Positions 46,178-57,590 of a stretch of DNA of 64,000 nt are shown one piece after another (the stretch's first letter is position 1; every line of letters begins with the position of its first letter). The notes beneath the pieces were generated by a model. The model saw only the letters and a list, made by a program, of their open reading frames with translations. It did no database searches and was not told where the DNA came from. Made by a program: the position numbers and the translations under genes. This stretch comes from Galeopsis tetrahit (lineage: Eukaryota; Streptophyta; Magnoliopsida; Lamiales; Lamiaceae), in assembly GCA_963675135.1 (NCBI GenBank), contig OY776119.1, forward strand, positions 76,439,727-76,503,726, in the 5' to 3' direction.

Positions 46178-46179
46178 TA

Positions 46180-46740
46180 CTCCCTCTGTCTCATGATTAT
46201 TTTTCGCATGTGAAATGACACACAGTATAAGAAAAGTGAATTTAGTGGGGATTTTGAGGGGTAATTTTGTAAACTTTTTGTACTCCCTCCGTCCCGTAAT
46301 TACTTTCACACTTTCCTTTTTGGGATGTCCCACAATAACTTTCACACCTTTGAAATTGAAACCCTTTTATAAACTCCTCCCTCACAATATTCTCAATTTT
46401 ACACAAATGTCATTACTTTTTCTCCACACTTACACAAAAGTCAACTCATTTATTTATTTTATACATAAAGGTTTACAAAATTACCCCTCAAAATCCCCAC
46501 TAAATTCACTTTTCTTATTTAGTGGGTCACTTCACATGTGAAATTAATCACGGGACGGAGGGAGTATAAAGTAAAGAAATGAGTTGACTTTTGTGTATGT
46601 GTGGAGAAAAAACAATAATATCTGTGTAAATTTGAGAATATTGTGAGGGTAGAGTATATAAAGGGTTTTTTTATTTTAAGGGTGTGAAAGTAATTGTGAG
46701 ACGTCTTAAAAGAAAAGTGTGAAAGTAATTACGAGACGGA
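46180..46740. mobile_element. Older Stowaway-like MITE split by a newer copy
   Basis: The left end CTCCCTCTGTCTCATGATTA (46180) and right end TTACGAGACGGA (to 46740, apparently short of the last five bases) are diverged forms of the Stowaway TIR. The interior (AATTTAGTGGGGATTTTGAG; GAGTTGACTTTTGTGT) is the reverse of the copy lodged inside at 46283-46564. Confidence 0.75.
46283..46564. mobile_element. Stowaway-like MITE 3, nested
   Basis: 282 bp with ends CTCCCTCCGTCCCGTAATTA and TAATCACGGGACGGAGGGAG. TA duplication at 46281-46282 and 46565-46566. Same family as its host, opposite orientation. Confidence 0.9.
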
Positions 46741-47350
46741 TATTGGCCCTAGCCCTAGCCCTATAGGGCCAGCCCTACAGTGGCGCAGGCTAAACTGGCT
46801 AAGGCCTTAACCGGTTCATACTTAACGGTCCTACAATTGTTGGGACCTAACCTTAATCCTAGCGGGCCACGGGCTAAACGGACCACTAACGGGCTACGAT
46901 ATTTAAAAAAATATATAATCTTTTAAAATTAAAGGTCACAATTGACACGCCCAATAAGTAAATAAAATAGAAAAATAAATAATTAATGATCAGTAAATAA
47001 GAAAACAAAAGTATGATTTAAACACAATTCTAGAACTCATTGATCCAGTATGGTCAAATAAAGCTAAACAACATAATATATTGTAATAAAAAAATAGTAC
47101 TCATAATAATGACTAATGGATAGTAAATGGTAATGGACTGTTTAATGTTTATAGTTATGGTTATGAGTCAAATGACCCAAATTTTATTGGCAAGTTATCT
47201 ATTAAAAAAAAAGGGTAACAGGTCGGGCTGTCCGTTTAGCCCGTGGACTAACCGATTAGAGTCAAAAAAGTCTGAATTTAAATGGGTCTACGATTCATGA
47301 ACCCTAATTCTACATTTTTAGAGTTAAAACGTACTGATCCGATTAGCCCG
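46741..47350. repeat. Degenerate element upstream of UFL1
   Basis: GC-rich ends (GGCCCTAGCCCTAGCCCTATAGGGCC at the left, given here as repeated CCCTAG words; GGTCGGGCTGTCCGTTTAGC at the right, near 47221) flank an AT-rich middle. GCTAAAC and GTTTAGC words face each other. This looks like a decayed hAT-type MITE with subterminal repeats, but no target duplication was found. Confidence 0.4.
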
Positions 47351-47607
47351 ACCCGGATAAACATTTTTATGTAAAATATTTTAGTTTTTGGCTTTTTGCA
47401 CACCTTTTTCAAATTCAAGTTTGTTTTAAAGTTAAAATAAAAAAAATTATGTTTTCGTTTATTGCAAGAGTAGTGCAACAAGTTACTGCTAATTACAAAG
47501 AAGCCCCAGCATTGAAGTACTAACGAAATCTTTCTGAGTGCAAAGCACATCACATTTCCTCTGTAATTTCTCGCCGACGATCACGTCAACCGGGAATCGC
47601 CGCAGCA
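47351..47607 (+). promoter_or_regulatory. Presumed UFL1 promoter and 5' leader
   Basis: The stretch upstream of the UFL1 ATG becomes less AT-rich from about 47500 (TCTGTAATTTCTCGCCGACG), as plant 5' leaders often do. No certain TATA box or start site was found. Intact spacing to the MITE cluster leaves only about 250 bp of unique DNA, so regulatory elements may lie within repeats. Confidence 0.35.
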
Positions 47608-50600
47608 ATGGATGAGGAACTGCTGGAACTTCAGAGGCAATTCGAGTCCGCACAGCAGGCCAAATCCAGCATCCGCTTGTCCGACCGAAACGTCGTCGAA
47701 TTGGTACAGAAGCTTCAGGAACTCCGAATCATCGACTTCGATCTTCTCCACACCACCTCCGGAAAAGAATACATCACTCCGGTATCTGATTTAACTCATC
47801 ATTTTAACTGGTTTTCAATCCTTGATTTTGTTATTTTGGAGTTAATTCGTTGCATGTGTGGGTTTGTTCTGATAGGAGCAATTGAGGAGTGAAATTGTTG
47901 ATGAAATCAATAGGAAAGGCCGTGCATCCTTGATTGATTTGGCGGATACCATTGGAGTAGATTTATACCATGTCGAGAAACAATCGCAGCACGTCGTGTC
48001 GAGTGACTCTTCGCTTATGTTGATTAACGGCGAGATAATTTCGAATTTTTATTGGGACACTGTTTCTGAGGAAATTAATGAAAAACTCCAGGAATGCAGT
48101 CAAATTTCGTTGGCAGAAATTGCAGCCCAGCTGCAAGTGGGTTCCGAATTGGTCGTATCCATTCTAGAACCCCGGCTGGGGACGTTGGTAATGTCCTCGT
48201 ATCAGCTTTCCGTTTGAATTTCTAATTTAAGGGGAAAATTCTTGACTTGGGATATTGTGTTTTGTGATTGTGTTGTGGATATTTATAAAGGTGAAGGGTA
48301 GGCTTGAAGGTGGACAATTGTATACGCCAGCATATGTTGCCCGTGTGAATGCCATGGTTCGAGGTGCAGCCAGGGGGATTGCTGTTCCCATGAATTTGTC
48401 AGCATGGTGGAGTTCGTTGCAGGTTCTGCTGCAAGATATGGATGGGTTCAGTGGAGTGGTAGTTGAGAGTTCTTTTTTCCAATCATTGTTTAATGGATTG
48501 GTTAAGGGAGGAGAGATTCTTGGCTCGCTTCGTGCTGGAGTACATTGGACACCTTCTGTATGTGAGACTCTTTCTTATGAAAAGTTTTGTTTATCATGGA
48601 TTATTTGAACTTTGAATGTTGAATGTTAAATGTATATCATGATTACTTGAATTTGAATGTATATTGAAGGGTATTGACATGTCCTTGAAAATAATATATA
48701 CAATATTTTGCATTCATGGATCAGTATGTTTCTATGTACTGGGTCTAGTTCTTGCTTATGTTGTCTGCTATTTGACAGGTATTTGCCATTGCTCAAAAAG
48801 AGTGTGTGGATGCCTTCTTCTCACAGGTACTATCTTTTTCTCCCTTTCTTGACATGGATAGCATTACATATGAATTCACTGTGTTCATCAGGAGAAGTTG
48901 TCTGTTTAAATCTTGAACCATATTTTCTGACATGTTTAATTTTGGAAACCACAAATTTATGTTCTGACTGAATTATGTTGTGAAAAATCATACATCTCCC
49001 AGAAGTGGTTGGAGTAGCAGATGCCAATAGAGCACCAGAGCAATTTATGACCCTTTTTTTTGGTGTATTTGCCCTTTATATTCTTTGTCTATAACAGATC
49101 ATTTCTCCTTATTCTTTGAGATTCAGAACTCAAATCCTCATGCTTATTTGATTTCCTTAATAGTCTCAAAGTTATCACTTCCAGTATATTTAAATATTTC
49201 TTCTTTGTGCGCAGAATTCCTTCATAAGTTATGAAACTCTCCAAAAACTTGGAATACCACAACCTGTTCAGTTTTTGCAGGTATCCTGATCTATTTGGAT
49301 TTATTTTCTTTACTTCTCTAGTTTGGGTGATTTGGAAAATGACTAAATTAATAAAACACCGTCCGAATAAATAGTCTTTTGGTGGCTATCTGATAAGTTT
49401 CTTCTCATGAATAATTACTGTAGTCCAGATATCCTGAAGGAAAACCTCTTGCCACTATCTTTGTTCATGGTTCACTGATTGAAATGTTGGATGCTTCTGT
49501 GGATGATGCCGTTGAGCGCAGTAGCTGGTGAGTTCTAATCTGCATATACCCATTCATATTTTCAATTTCTACTGCTCATTGTAGCTGTCCCAGATTTTTT
49601 AAGCAGCAAACAATGTAGATGCTATTTAATATGTCCATTAATCTTGTCATGGTTAAATGTAACATATATCATTGCTTTATAATTTTATATAGGATCAAGT
49701 TGCTTGTGGTTAACCGAGCTTAAGTAAACAAAAGCTTTCTCAGTACTGACTCAATAAGATGGAATGAACATGCCTGAACTAAGAGGGGGGGTGGGGTGTA
49801 AATAAGCCGAGTCTAGTAGAACTTGATTCGATTAGAAAACTCGAATCAAACTCGATCGAACTTATTTTTTTTGAACTCGAGCTTGACTCGAGGAAAAACT
49901 AGATATACTCGAGCTTGACTCGATAACTTACATAACATCAATTAAACATTTTTTTTAAATTTATAATTGTAAAATTATGTGAGCTCCATTAAGCTCGCGA
50001 GCCTAACGAGCCTACTATTGTTGAGCTCGATTCAATTAAATTCAAGTCGATTTCGAGTTTTTTTTCAAGTTGAGCACGAGTAGCTCGTGAGCCAGCTCGA
50101 CTCACTTACACCCCTAGCCTGAACTCATGCCCATGTTTTTTGTTTGCTTGGCCAGTATTAGGTTCATTTAATTAGAACGGTGCCTTGCATAACTACCAAT
50201 TTTCTCAAGCTTAGTAAGAACCCAAAGCGTAAGTTCAATAAGATTACACTCAAAGAATCACCCAGAATGTGTTTCCAGATTATAATTCTGCTATTGGAAT
50301 GAAAAAATGTACTCCACATAAATATGTGGAGACATTGCTATTATCAATTTAAGGACGAGAACATGCAATGAATTATGGAAGAGATGGGAAATTTCATTGT
50401 TCTATTATCTACTATTTTGACTGCAATATTTAGCAGAGTTATATTGATAACTTAAATCATGGAGTATTATATTTTCCAGGTAATTCAAATGGGATTATGT
50501 TACATCCATTCAGTTGTGTTTATCATTTCTCCTTGCTGATGTTTGTTCTTACCTTCAGCTTTAGTATGAATCACTTGCATGCTCAAAACATAGTGTTTTT

Positions 50601-53600
50601 TTTTCTGGTTAATTTCAGGATAGATTCGCTCACAATTTTACCCACATCCTTTGCATTGCAAGATGCATCTAAGATTCTTTCACTTTGTCCATCTGTTCAG
50701 AGAGCTCTAAAGGTAATTCATTCTTATCCGTGCTCTATTTATGTGCTACTCATCGATAAATTAATTCCTTAGACTTCTCTTATGAACTTTTCTTCACTTT
50801 CAGTCTGGTAAAGCACATATGCTGGGAGAATCCTACATTTTTAGTGATGCTTTTGTGAAGGTAAGTAGTTTAAAGTTTCTCTGAAATTTTGTATGTCTGA
50901 TGAAAAAGTCCAAGTTTGAATTCCTAAAGACTGAGGGAAAAAAATCAGAGTTCCAGTCTGTACTTCTGCTTAAATTACAAAAACTGTTAATTCCATCGAT
51001 AGACATTTCATTAGTATATTCTCTGAACTTTTTGTAGGCAAAGAATTCTGAGTAGCATATGCAAATATTTTCATTTGTTGCCTGATTTTTAGTGTTATAT
51101 ATGTTTACATGGTTTAGTTACTGTTTTCCTGAAGTGTAGCTATATGTGGCCGGATAATTGTATAAAAGTGGATAAGTTTGGGCTATGTTCGGACAGGTGA
51201 TAATTCATGTGCTAGATATGATGGGGTAAGCAAGCTGGGGGGAAACTATATATTGGCACTCGTGATTATATGTATATCTGCCTGAATGCTTGACTTATTC
51301 CTGTAAGCATATTGCCAAGGAACCAAGAGAAAAATATTCAGACCAAGTCAGCGTTTTTTAGCACAGTTCCCATAAATATACATGTCCTCTTCACATTAGT
51401 GATTTTAGACATATCTCGAATTTTGTATTCTAGATCTGGTGATCTTCATAGTGATTTTCCTCAGTTTCCCTCTTAGCCCTTCAATGCATAAGGATGAAAT
51501 TAAACACCAGCCATAATAATGTAGCCTCTTATTTAAGGATTAAATCCCCTAAAAAGGTTATTTATTTAATTGAATATTCAATTATATCCTGGAAGGCTCT
51601 TGATGGTGCGTATTCTCCAAATTAGTTATATAACACTGTTAATGATTATAAAGGCTTCCTCTTCTTGTATAAAGTTACTGAAAAAATGATATATGTAACA
51701 GTGTGGAACCAGAAAGATGGTAATGTAGCATCCCCTTTGTGATTCCAGTGATGCTAATTTACTCTTATGTATTCCTTTTGATGTAATGCAGCATCTGTTT
51801 GAGAGCATCCAGAAAGAGCTGGAAAATGTGAATTTTACTGGACTTGCAGATGTTGGGTCGTCAGAAAAACCACATCTCACCAAAGCAGCCAACCAGGGAC
51901 ATGATGATAGCAGCACTCTAGCTGAAGCAGATGAATATGATAATCAAAGTAATACTGGTAAACCAGCACAAGAGAAAGGATCTAAGAAGAAAAAAACAAA
52001 AGGAACTGGGAATGCAAAGGCTGGGAACGTTGAAATCAGTCCAGAGGTCCCAGAATCTACTAAGAAAAAGCAGAAAAAGGGAAAGGCCACCCCAGCTGCA
52101 CAAGTAACAGGCTCAAAGTCCGGTGCCAAAAAAGATACTGAAAGAATGGACAACCCTAGCTTTTTGTCTGAAGAATCATTAGTCCGAAAGATAATGTCTT
52201 TGATTCCAGATTTAGAGGAGCAAGGTAAGTTTCATTTTCTTTCCAATCTCCTCTTAATTAAAAAATTATTATAACTTTATAATTAACTGTTTGTTGGATC
52301 TGATAACAATTTGCTTGTGCTACATAGGTATGGATGATCCTGAGACCGTTCTTGCACCTCTGGCGAGCTATTTGAGACCCATGCTCCTAAATTCATGGAT
52401 GGAAAGAAGAAAGGCTGCTTTTACTGAGAATTCCCAGCAAATGAAAAGGTTGCTTGATAATTTACAGCATAAGGTTGATGAGGTAATGAGAGATATCTAA
52501 TTTTATTAATTTGGATTCTTAAGATGTACATGTACTTAATTATTGTTATACCAAAAAATGTCTGAATTGAGATAATGGTTTTCTGCCTAAACGTCCTGTT
52601 GGTCTGATAAAGCATTCCCAACCTTCATATGATATGTATTAATCCCAAATTCTATACTTGGTTCATGTTTTATTTTCTGTGCTGAAATGGTGTATTCTTC
52701 TGGTAAAGATACACTATATATATTATTTCCAATTGATCACAATGTCCATTTGGCCAGGCATTCTTAAATATTCAACTATATGAAAAGGCATTGGATATGT
52801 TTGAAGATGACCCACCAACTGCTGTAAGTTCTTCTCCCGATTTTGGACAATAATCTGGCTCTATTGTGTAACGTACTAAAAGAAGTATTTTTCCTTTGTT
52901 TTTGTTAGGTTCTCTTACACAAACATTTGTTACGAACTGCAGCCACCCCAATTGTTGACACTCTCTTAGTTAACTTGGTAATTTTGCAGTTTATTGACAG
53001 TTCATTTTTTTAGCATGAAATGATTATCATTCTAGCTCTGATATACCATGATGTGTATGCAGGATATGCACAACAAATTGAAGAATGGGCAGCAACTTGA
53101 GGAATCTCAAAATCCTGAAACTGCAGCTATGAGCTCTGCAGATAGAATAGCCCTGGTAAACATATAGATGCTTAAGTAACAACTTTTCCTCATTCAAATT
53201 CTGAACTCCTGATTTCCATGCTTTTGTTCACAGGCAAAGGGTTTATCTAAATCATTGTCAGTCAGAGCTGTTGGGCTTATTGAAACTTTGGAAGGGAAGG
53301 TTGGTGTAGTCCCTATGCATCCTTATCGAACATCTGATTCACTATAAATTGCTTCTGATATTAGCACTTGAGTTGCTGACATACTTGCATTATTATAATT
53401 TTATAATGGCAGCGCGTGGATTTATTCCTGAGTGCAGCAAGAGAGCTTGTAGAGGAAAGGTAAAAAGGATCCATTTGTGGCCAGTGATTTTCAAGTATTG
53501 ATCATTAAAATCGGAACTTATTTTCCAACTCTTGTTCTGCAGTGGGTTAATTTTCAAAAAACTTGATAAGAAACTGGAAAGGACTCTTCTGCATTCGTAT

Positions 53601-55395
53601 CGAAAGGTATGCCCAACATATATAATTTTGTTGACAGCTTACTAAACTTTTTACCCAAAGTAATTGTATGGGTATGTCAGGAGTTTTTTTCAGATTTAGG
53701 GATGGCAATGGGCGGGTCTGGGACGTGTTTTCCCTGTCCCAGAACCCGCCCCGCATAAGGACCCGCCGTGTTCTACCCGCCCCACATAATTTTTTAATTA
53801 TTTTAAAATTAATTTAAATATACAGAATATATTTATTTTGACATTAAATAATTAAAAATAAAATATATAATTGTTTCAAATAGCATTTATATTCATCTTA
53901 TTCTAAAAAATACATATAAAATGTTTTTACACAAACATATACTCCATACATTAATATGCTTATAATGTTATATAAATCCACATATATTAAATATTACTCC
54001 GTACTATATTTATATATAACGAGTCCGGATATGGTTTGGCGGGGGAGGTTTGGCAAAAACCACGACCCGTCCCATACCCGCTTAACCGGGTCCAGACCCC
54101 CGTCTCATTGCCATCCCTATTCAGATTCTGAAATTTTACGCATTGTTATGTGCACCACATTTTTTTTGTTTGTTTTCGAATATGCTGTTATGTTAATCAT
54201 GGTTGTATATAACTCTTCCATACTTCTCGTCGTGATCATGTTTATAATCTTAGATATTTTAGTCATGTCCCTTTTCTTCACCTTATTATAGGTCTAGATG
54301 GCACCACCTACGCTTATTTAAAATAGGTGCATGAATGATTGATGCTGGTCTGATGTATTTTTAACATTATCCCTGTTGTTTGAAAATTCAGGATTTGACA
54401 TCTCAAGTTTCTGCTGAAACTGATCCTGTCTCCCTTCTGTCTAAAGTTGTTTCTTTACTATATGTCCAGGTTAGTTTTGCTGTCATTGAGTTATATGTGG
54501 GCATCAATAGACAAGAATTGTCATCTTTTTTTCTTTCACTCCAGCATTATTTCTGGTTACTTGCAGCTATATGGAAAAGCTCTTCAAGCTCCTGGCAGGA
54601 CAATTTCAGTTGCTGTGTCTCGTTTAAAGGTAAAAGTTTTGTATTGGTTTCCTTGCTACTATAAAATCTTTCAATTAGTTAATCCGAAATAGAGGATATG
54701 TGATGCCCTTATATGGTGGCTGTTGTAGATCGAGGATTGTCTTAGAAAAATAATATTTGAAATGCAAAGTTAGTAATAGACTCAAAGCTCTACATATTTA
54801 ATATTGAAACTCTGAAGTTCCATGCTAGGACTCGACTATTGCATATCTTTTACCAATACATGCACTTCCATTAATAATGCTTTTGATTGACGGTGAGGGC
54901 ATCTAACAAAATCTACAATCAAATTATACTCTCTTTTGAACAGCTTTATATTAACCAAGATCTACAACATTCTTAAATCGAAGATTGTTAAATCTGGAAG
55001 CAGTATTGAGATTGTCGTCACATGGCTTTTCCCATGACTGTGCATTTTCGTAATATTAACGACTGTTTGCTTCAATTTATATAGGATAAACTGGATGATT
55101 CAGCATTCAAAACTTTAGTTGACTATCAAAAAGCTGCAGTCGCCCTTCTATCTCTGATGTCTGCAGGAACTGGCAATGTGAGTTCAGTATTACGAAATTA
55201 CCTTGCTGTATCGTTAATATTAAAAGTGGATAATTGATTGGGGTGGTGTGAATGTTGGTGCATTGTTTTTAGGAAGAAGATTGTACATCAGATAGAATAT
55301 TGAGCAAGAGGGAGCTACTTGAGGAATCGATGCCTGCATTGAAGAGCTTGGTGTTAGGTGGTAATACACAACTAGATCCAGTCCCCCGTAGATAA
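47608..55395 (+). CDS. UFL1: E3 UFM1-protein ligase 1 (UFL1), complete, 20 exons
   Basis: Transfers the ubiquitin-like modifier UFM1 to targets, in animals mainly on ER-associated ribosomes; a scaffold-type E3 without a RING finger. Exons by GT/AG and homology: 47608-47781, 47876-48187, 48291-48557, 48779-48826, 49215-49280, 49424-49527, 50619-50712, 50804-50860, 51792-52224, 52328-52482, 52758-52823, 52909-52977, 53063-53155, 53234-53299, 53413-53459, 53543-53606, 54392-54469, 54567-54629, 55085-55177, 55273-55395. They sum to 2472 bases in frame: 823 residues, near the usual ~800. The N-terminus MDEELLELQRQFESAQQAKS and LYTPAYVARVNAMVRGAARG belong to the conserved winged-helix UFL1 region. 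Residues ~434-488 are Lys-rich; the C-terminal helical domain contains KKLDKKLERTLLHSYRKD. ATG chosen as the family start. Two introns carry hAT-type MITEs. Confidence 0.95.
49781..50117. mobile_element. hAT-type MITE in UFL1 intron 6
   Basis: 337 bp. The 8-bp duplication CCTGAACT is at 49773-49780 and 50118-50125. The ends carry GGGGTGTAAATAAGCCGAG and CTCACTTACACCCC, with many CTCGA/TCGAG subterminal words. It lies in the 1.1-kb intron between 49527 and 50619. Confidence 0.85.
53697..54119. mobile_element. hAT-type MITE in UFL1 intron 16
   Basis: 423 bp. The 8-bp duplication TTCAGATT is at 53689-53696 and 54120-54127. Inverted ends TAGGGATGGCAATGGGCGGG and TCTCATTGCCATCCCTA. Subterminal words CCCGCCCC and ACCCGTCCC recur; the centre is very AT-rich. 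It lies in the intron between 53606 and 54392. Confidence 0.9.
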
Positions 55396-57590
55396 TAATC
55401 TCTATCTTTACAGCGCAAAAAGTACGTATAAATGTTGCTCTGGTCGTCGTTTTTATTATCTCAGAAAAATCATGCTCGGAATAACAGTTAATTATCATCT
55501 ATCTAGTGGACGACCTGCAAATCTTCAGTTTTGTCTGATAGACTAATCAAATCAGAGGGGCAAAACCATTGCTCTTCTTGCTAGCTGCTTCACCCTTCTT
55601 CGTATCATCAAAATTGACAATAAAACTCAACCTGCGACCAGAAAAGATTTTATATTTTTGTTTTATAAGTAAATTTTAAGTACCCAAGTTTGGAGGTTAT
55701 TTACAAATATGCATTCATGGGCAAACTTGGATTCATATGAATTTGTTGACAAATTCTATGAACCTGGTTCACTCAGGTTTTATGGTGAACTCACTGTACT
55801 CTTTAACACACGAAATTATGATGTTTAGCAAATGAAATACTAGCATTAAACATTTTGAAAGAACGACACGTTTGGTGCTCCATTTTAATATTTAAATTGT
55901 AATTTTCTTATAAAAGCTAAAGTGCGGCGTAGGTTAGCGTTTTTTTTAGAGTATTTGAATGAGGTGCAAAAAGTGTGTAGAATCTGAAATCTGAATTGAT
56001 TAAATAAATCAATTGATTTTGATGGAGAGATTTTTTGGTGTTGGAAAGCAGTGATATTTTAATATGCAGATCGATGTCCATGTTAACACATAATCAACCA
56101 AGAATGTTACTCCTCAGAGGGCGTCTTAATTGTTGGACTTCAATTGTTTTGTACTTGAGTTTGATAACATTTAATTTTATCTGATTAATTTGACGTAGCA
56201 AGATGAGTTATATTATATTGTCAATTATTTATGTATTTCTGATGACAAAAACTTCACAAGCACTCATACACAGTATGTATCAACATAAGATTCGTGCAAT
56301 ATTACTGTCCAGTCCTTTCCGTTTCTAATATACGAATTTGTTTCTCTCCACGCTATTTTTCAGTTCTTCGATGGCAGTCTCCACTCTTTGTTCTCTTCTC
56401 GTTCTTCCATTTTCTTTCTTGCGAGTCCTTATATTTTCTACGTTCTTCCATTCTCTATTTCTTGCAATTTTACAGGTCCTTCCATCATTCTCCCCACATT
56501 CTTCAATTCTTGAGACCACGGTTTAAACCTATATTTTTTTTTTCGTGTGCACACAAGTGTTCCTCTATTCCGATGGATATATTATATGAAATTTTCGCAT
56601 GCCATCATTTGATTGGCCAATAATCTCATCGGTCAACAAAAACCAAATACTTACAGTTCCATGGACCAAGCAAATTGGATTCGACAACGATTTGGTTTTA
56701 TACGGCCTAAATGAATAATGTTTTTTGCGAGATTGGTTACACGATATATATTATGTGGGAATAAAAGACATAGGTAATACCGTATATATGGACTGGAAAT
56801 GTGAGAAATTATCGACCATACCGGTGTGATTACGAGAAATTATGAATTCAGCGAAATTATTGTCTTCAAAGTTGAACTTCTTTAAACCATCAAAAGTCAT
56901 TACGCAGCAAAAAGACTGCAATACCATTCTTTACTTCAACGTATTTTAAGTTTTTAACTCCTAAAAGAAACTACAAGTCAGTGCAACATTAATGGATAAA
57001 AATGGTTTACAAGTGAACAAATAGAAGAACGAGATAAAACCCTTTTTTGAGACATACAATGTAGGAGTATTATGATCATTAGGATATTATTCTTTTGCAA
57101 CAGGATAGTAACGTCAAAATGTCTAATTGTGAGCAGTTATCTTTTTAACACTCGAAAACATAAATGCAATCGTAAACTTCAAACAAGTCTGCTCTATTTT
57201 CTTCTTTTCAACAGAGACCACGTAAATCTTTCGACAAATGAAATTCAGAAAAGAGACACATGCACATTAGAAAGTTGAAGAATATTACGATTAACAGGGA
57301 ATAAGAAAATGGGTGAATTCATGCTATAATTATTCAAACAGATCCAGAGATGAAATGGAAATGCAGGCAATAGTAATGCATTCTACAGATGATACAGAAG
57401 TTAAACTTTATAAAAAATGCAAAGCAAGTAACACAGGGAGAGATTACAACAGCTAGCAACAAAGACAACATTGCTGCAATGATTGCTTACAATGGCTGAA
57501 ATTAACAGGTGATGAATAAAAAGCATGCTTTACGTCTACCCTAAAAAACGAGATGAACCTGAAGATTGATTTACAGTGAGAGCCTGTTTG
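55396..57590. other. Intergenic region between convergent UFL1 and NOT2
   Basis: About 2.2 kb holding the two 3' UTRs, facing each other. AATAAAA-like signals occur (CAATAAAACTC near 55619 for UFL1; none certain for NOT2). Several short frames near 56294-56623 are pyrimidine-rich and have no family resemblance. No terminator structure or RNA gene was recognised. Confidence 0.5.

Noticed and set aside
46741..46766. CCCTAGCCCTAGCCCTA looked like interstitial telomere repeats
   Set aside because: The plant telomere unit is CCCTAAA; here the unit is CCCTAG, only three copies, at the edge of a decayed MITE-like sequence.
47278..47553. 91-codon minus-strand frame upstream of UFL1
   Set aside because: It spans the UFL1 leader and an AT-rich repeat edge, has no homology, and is probably accidental.
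56294..56623. Possible small secreted protein between UFL1 and NOT2
   Set aside because: The frame is pyrimidine-driven (Phe/Ser/Leu-rich), has an overlapping frame of similar length on each strand, and shows no relatives I can name.
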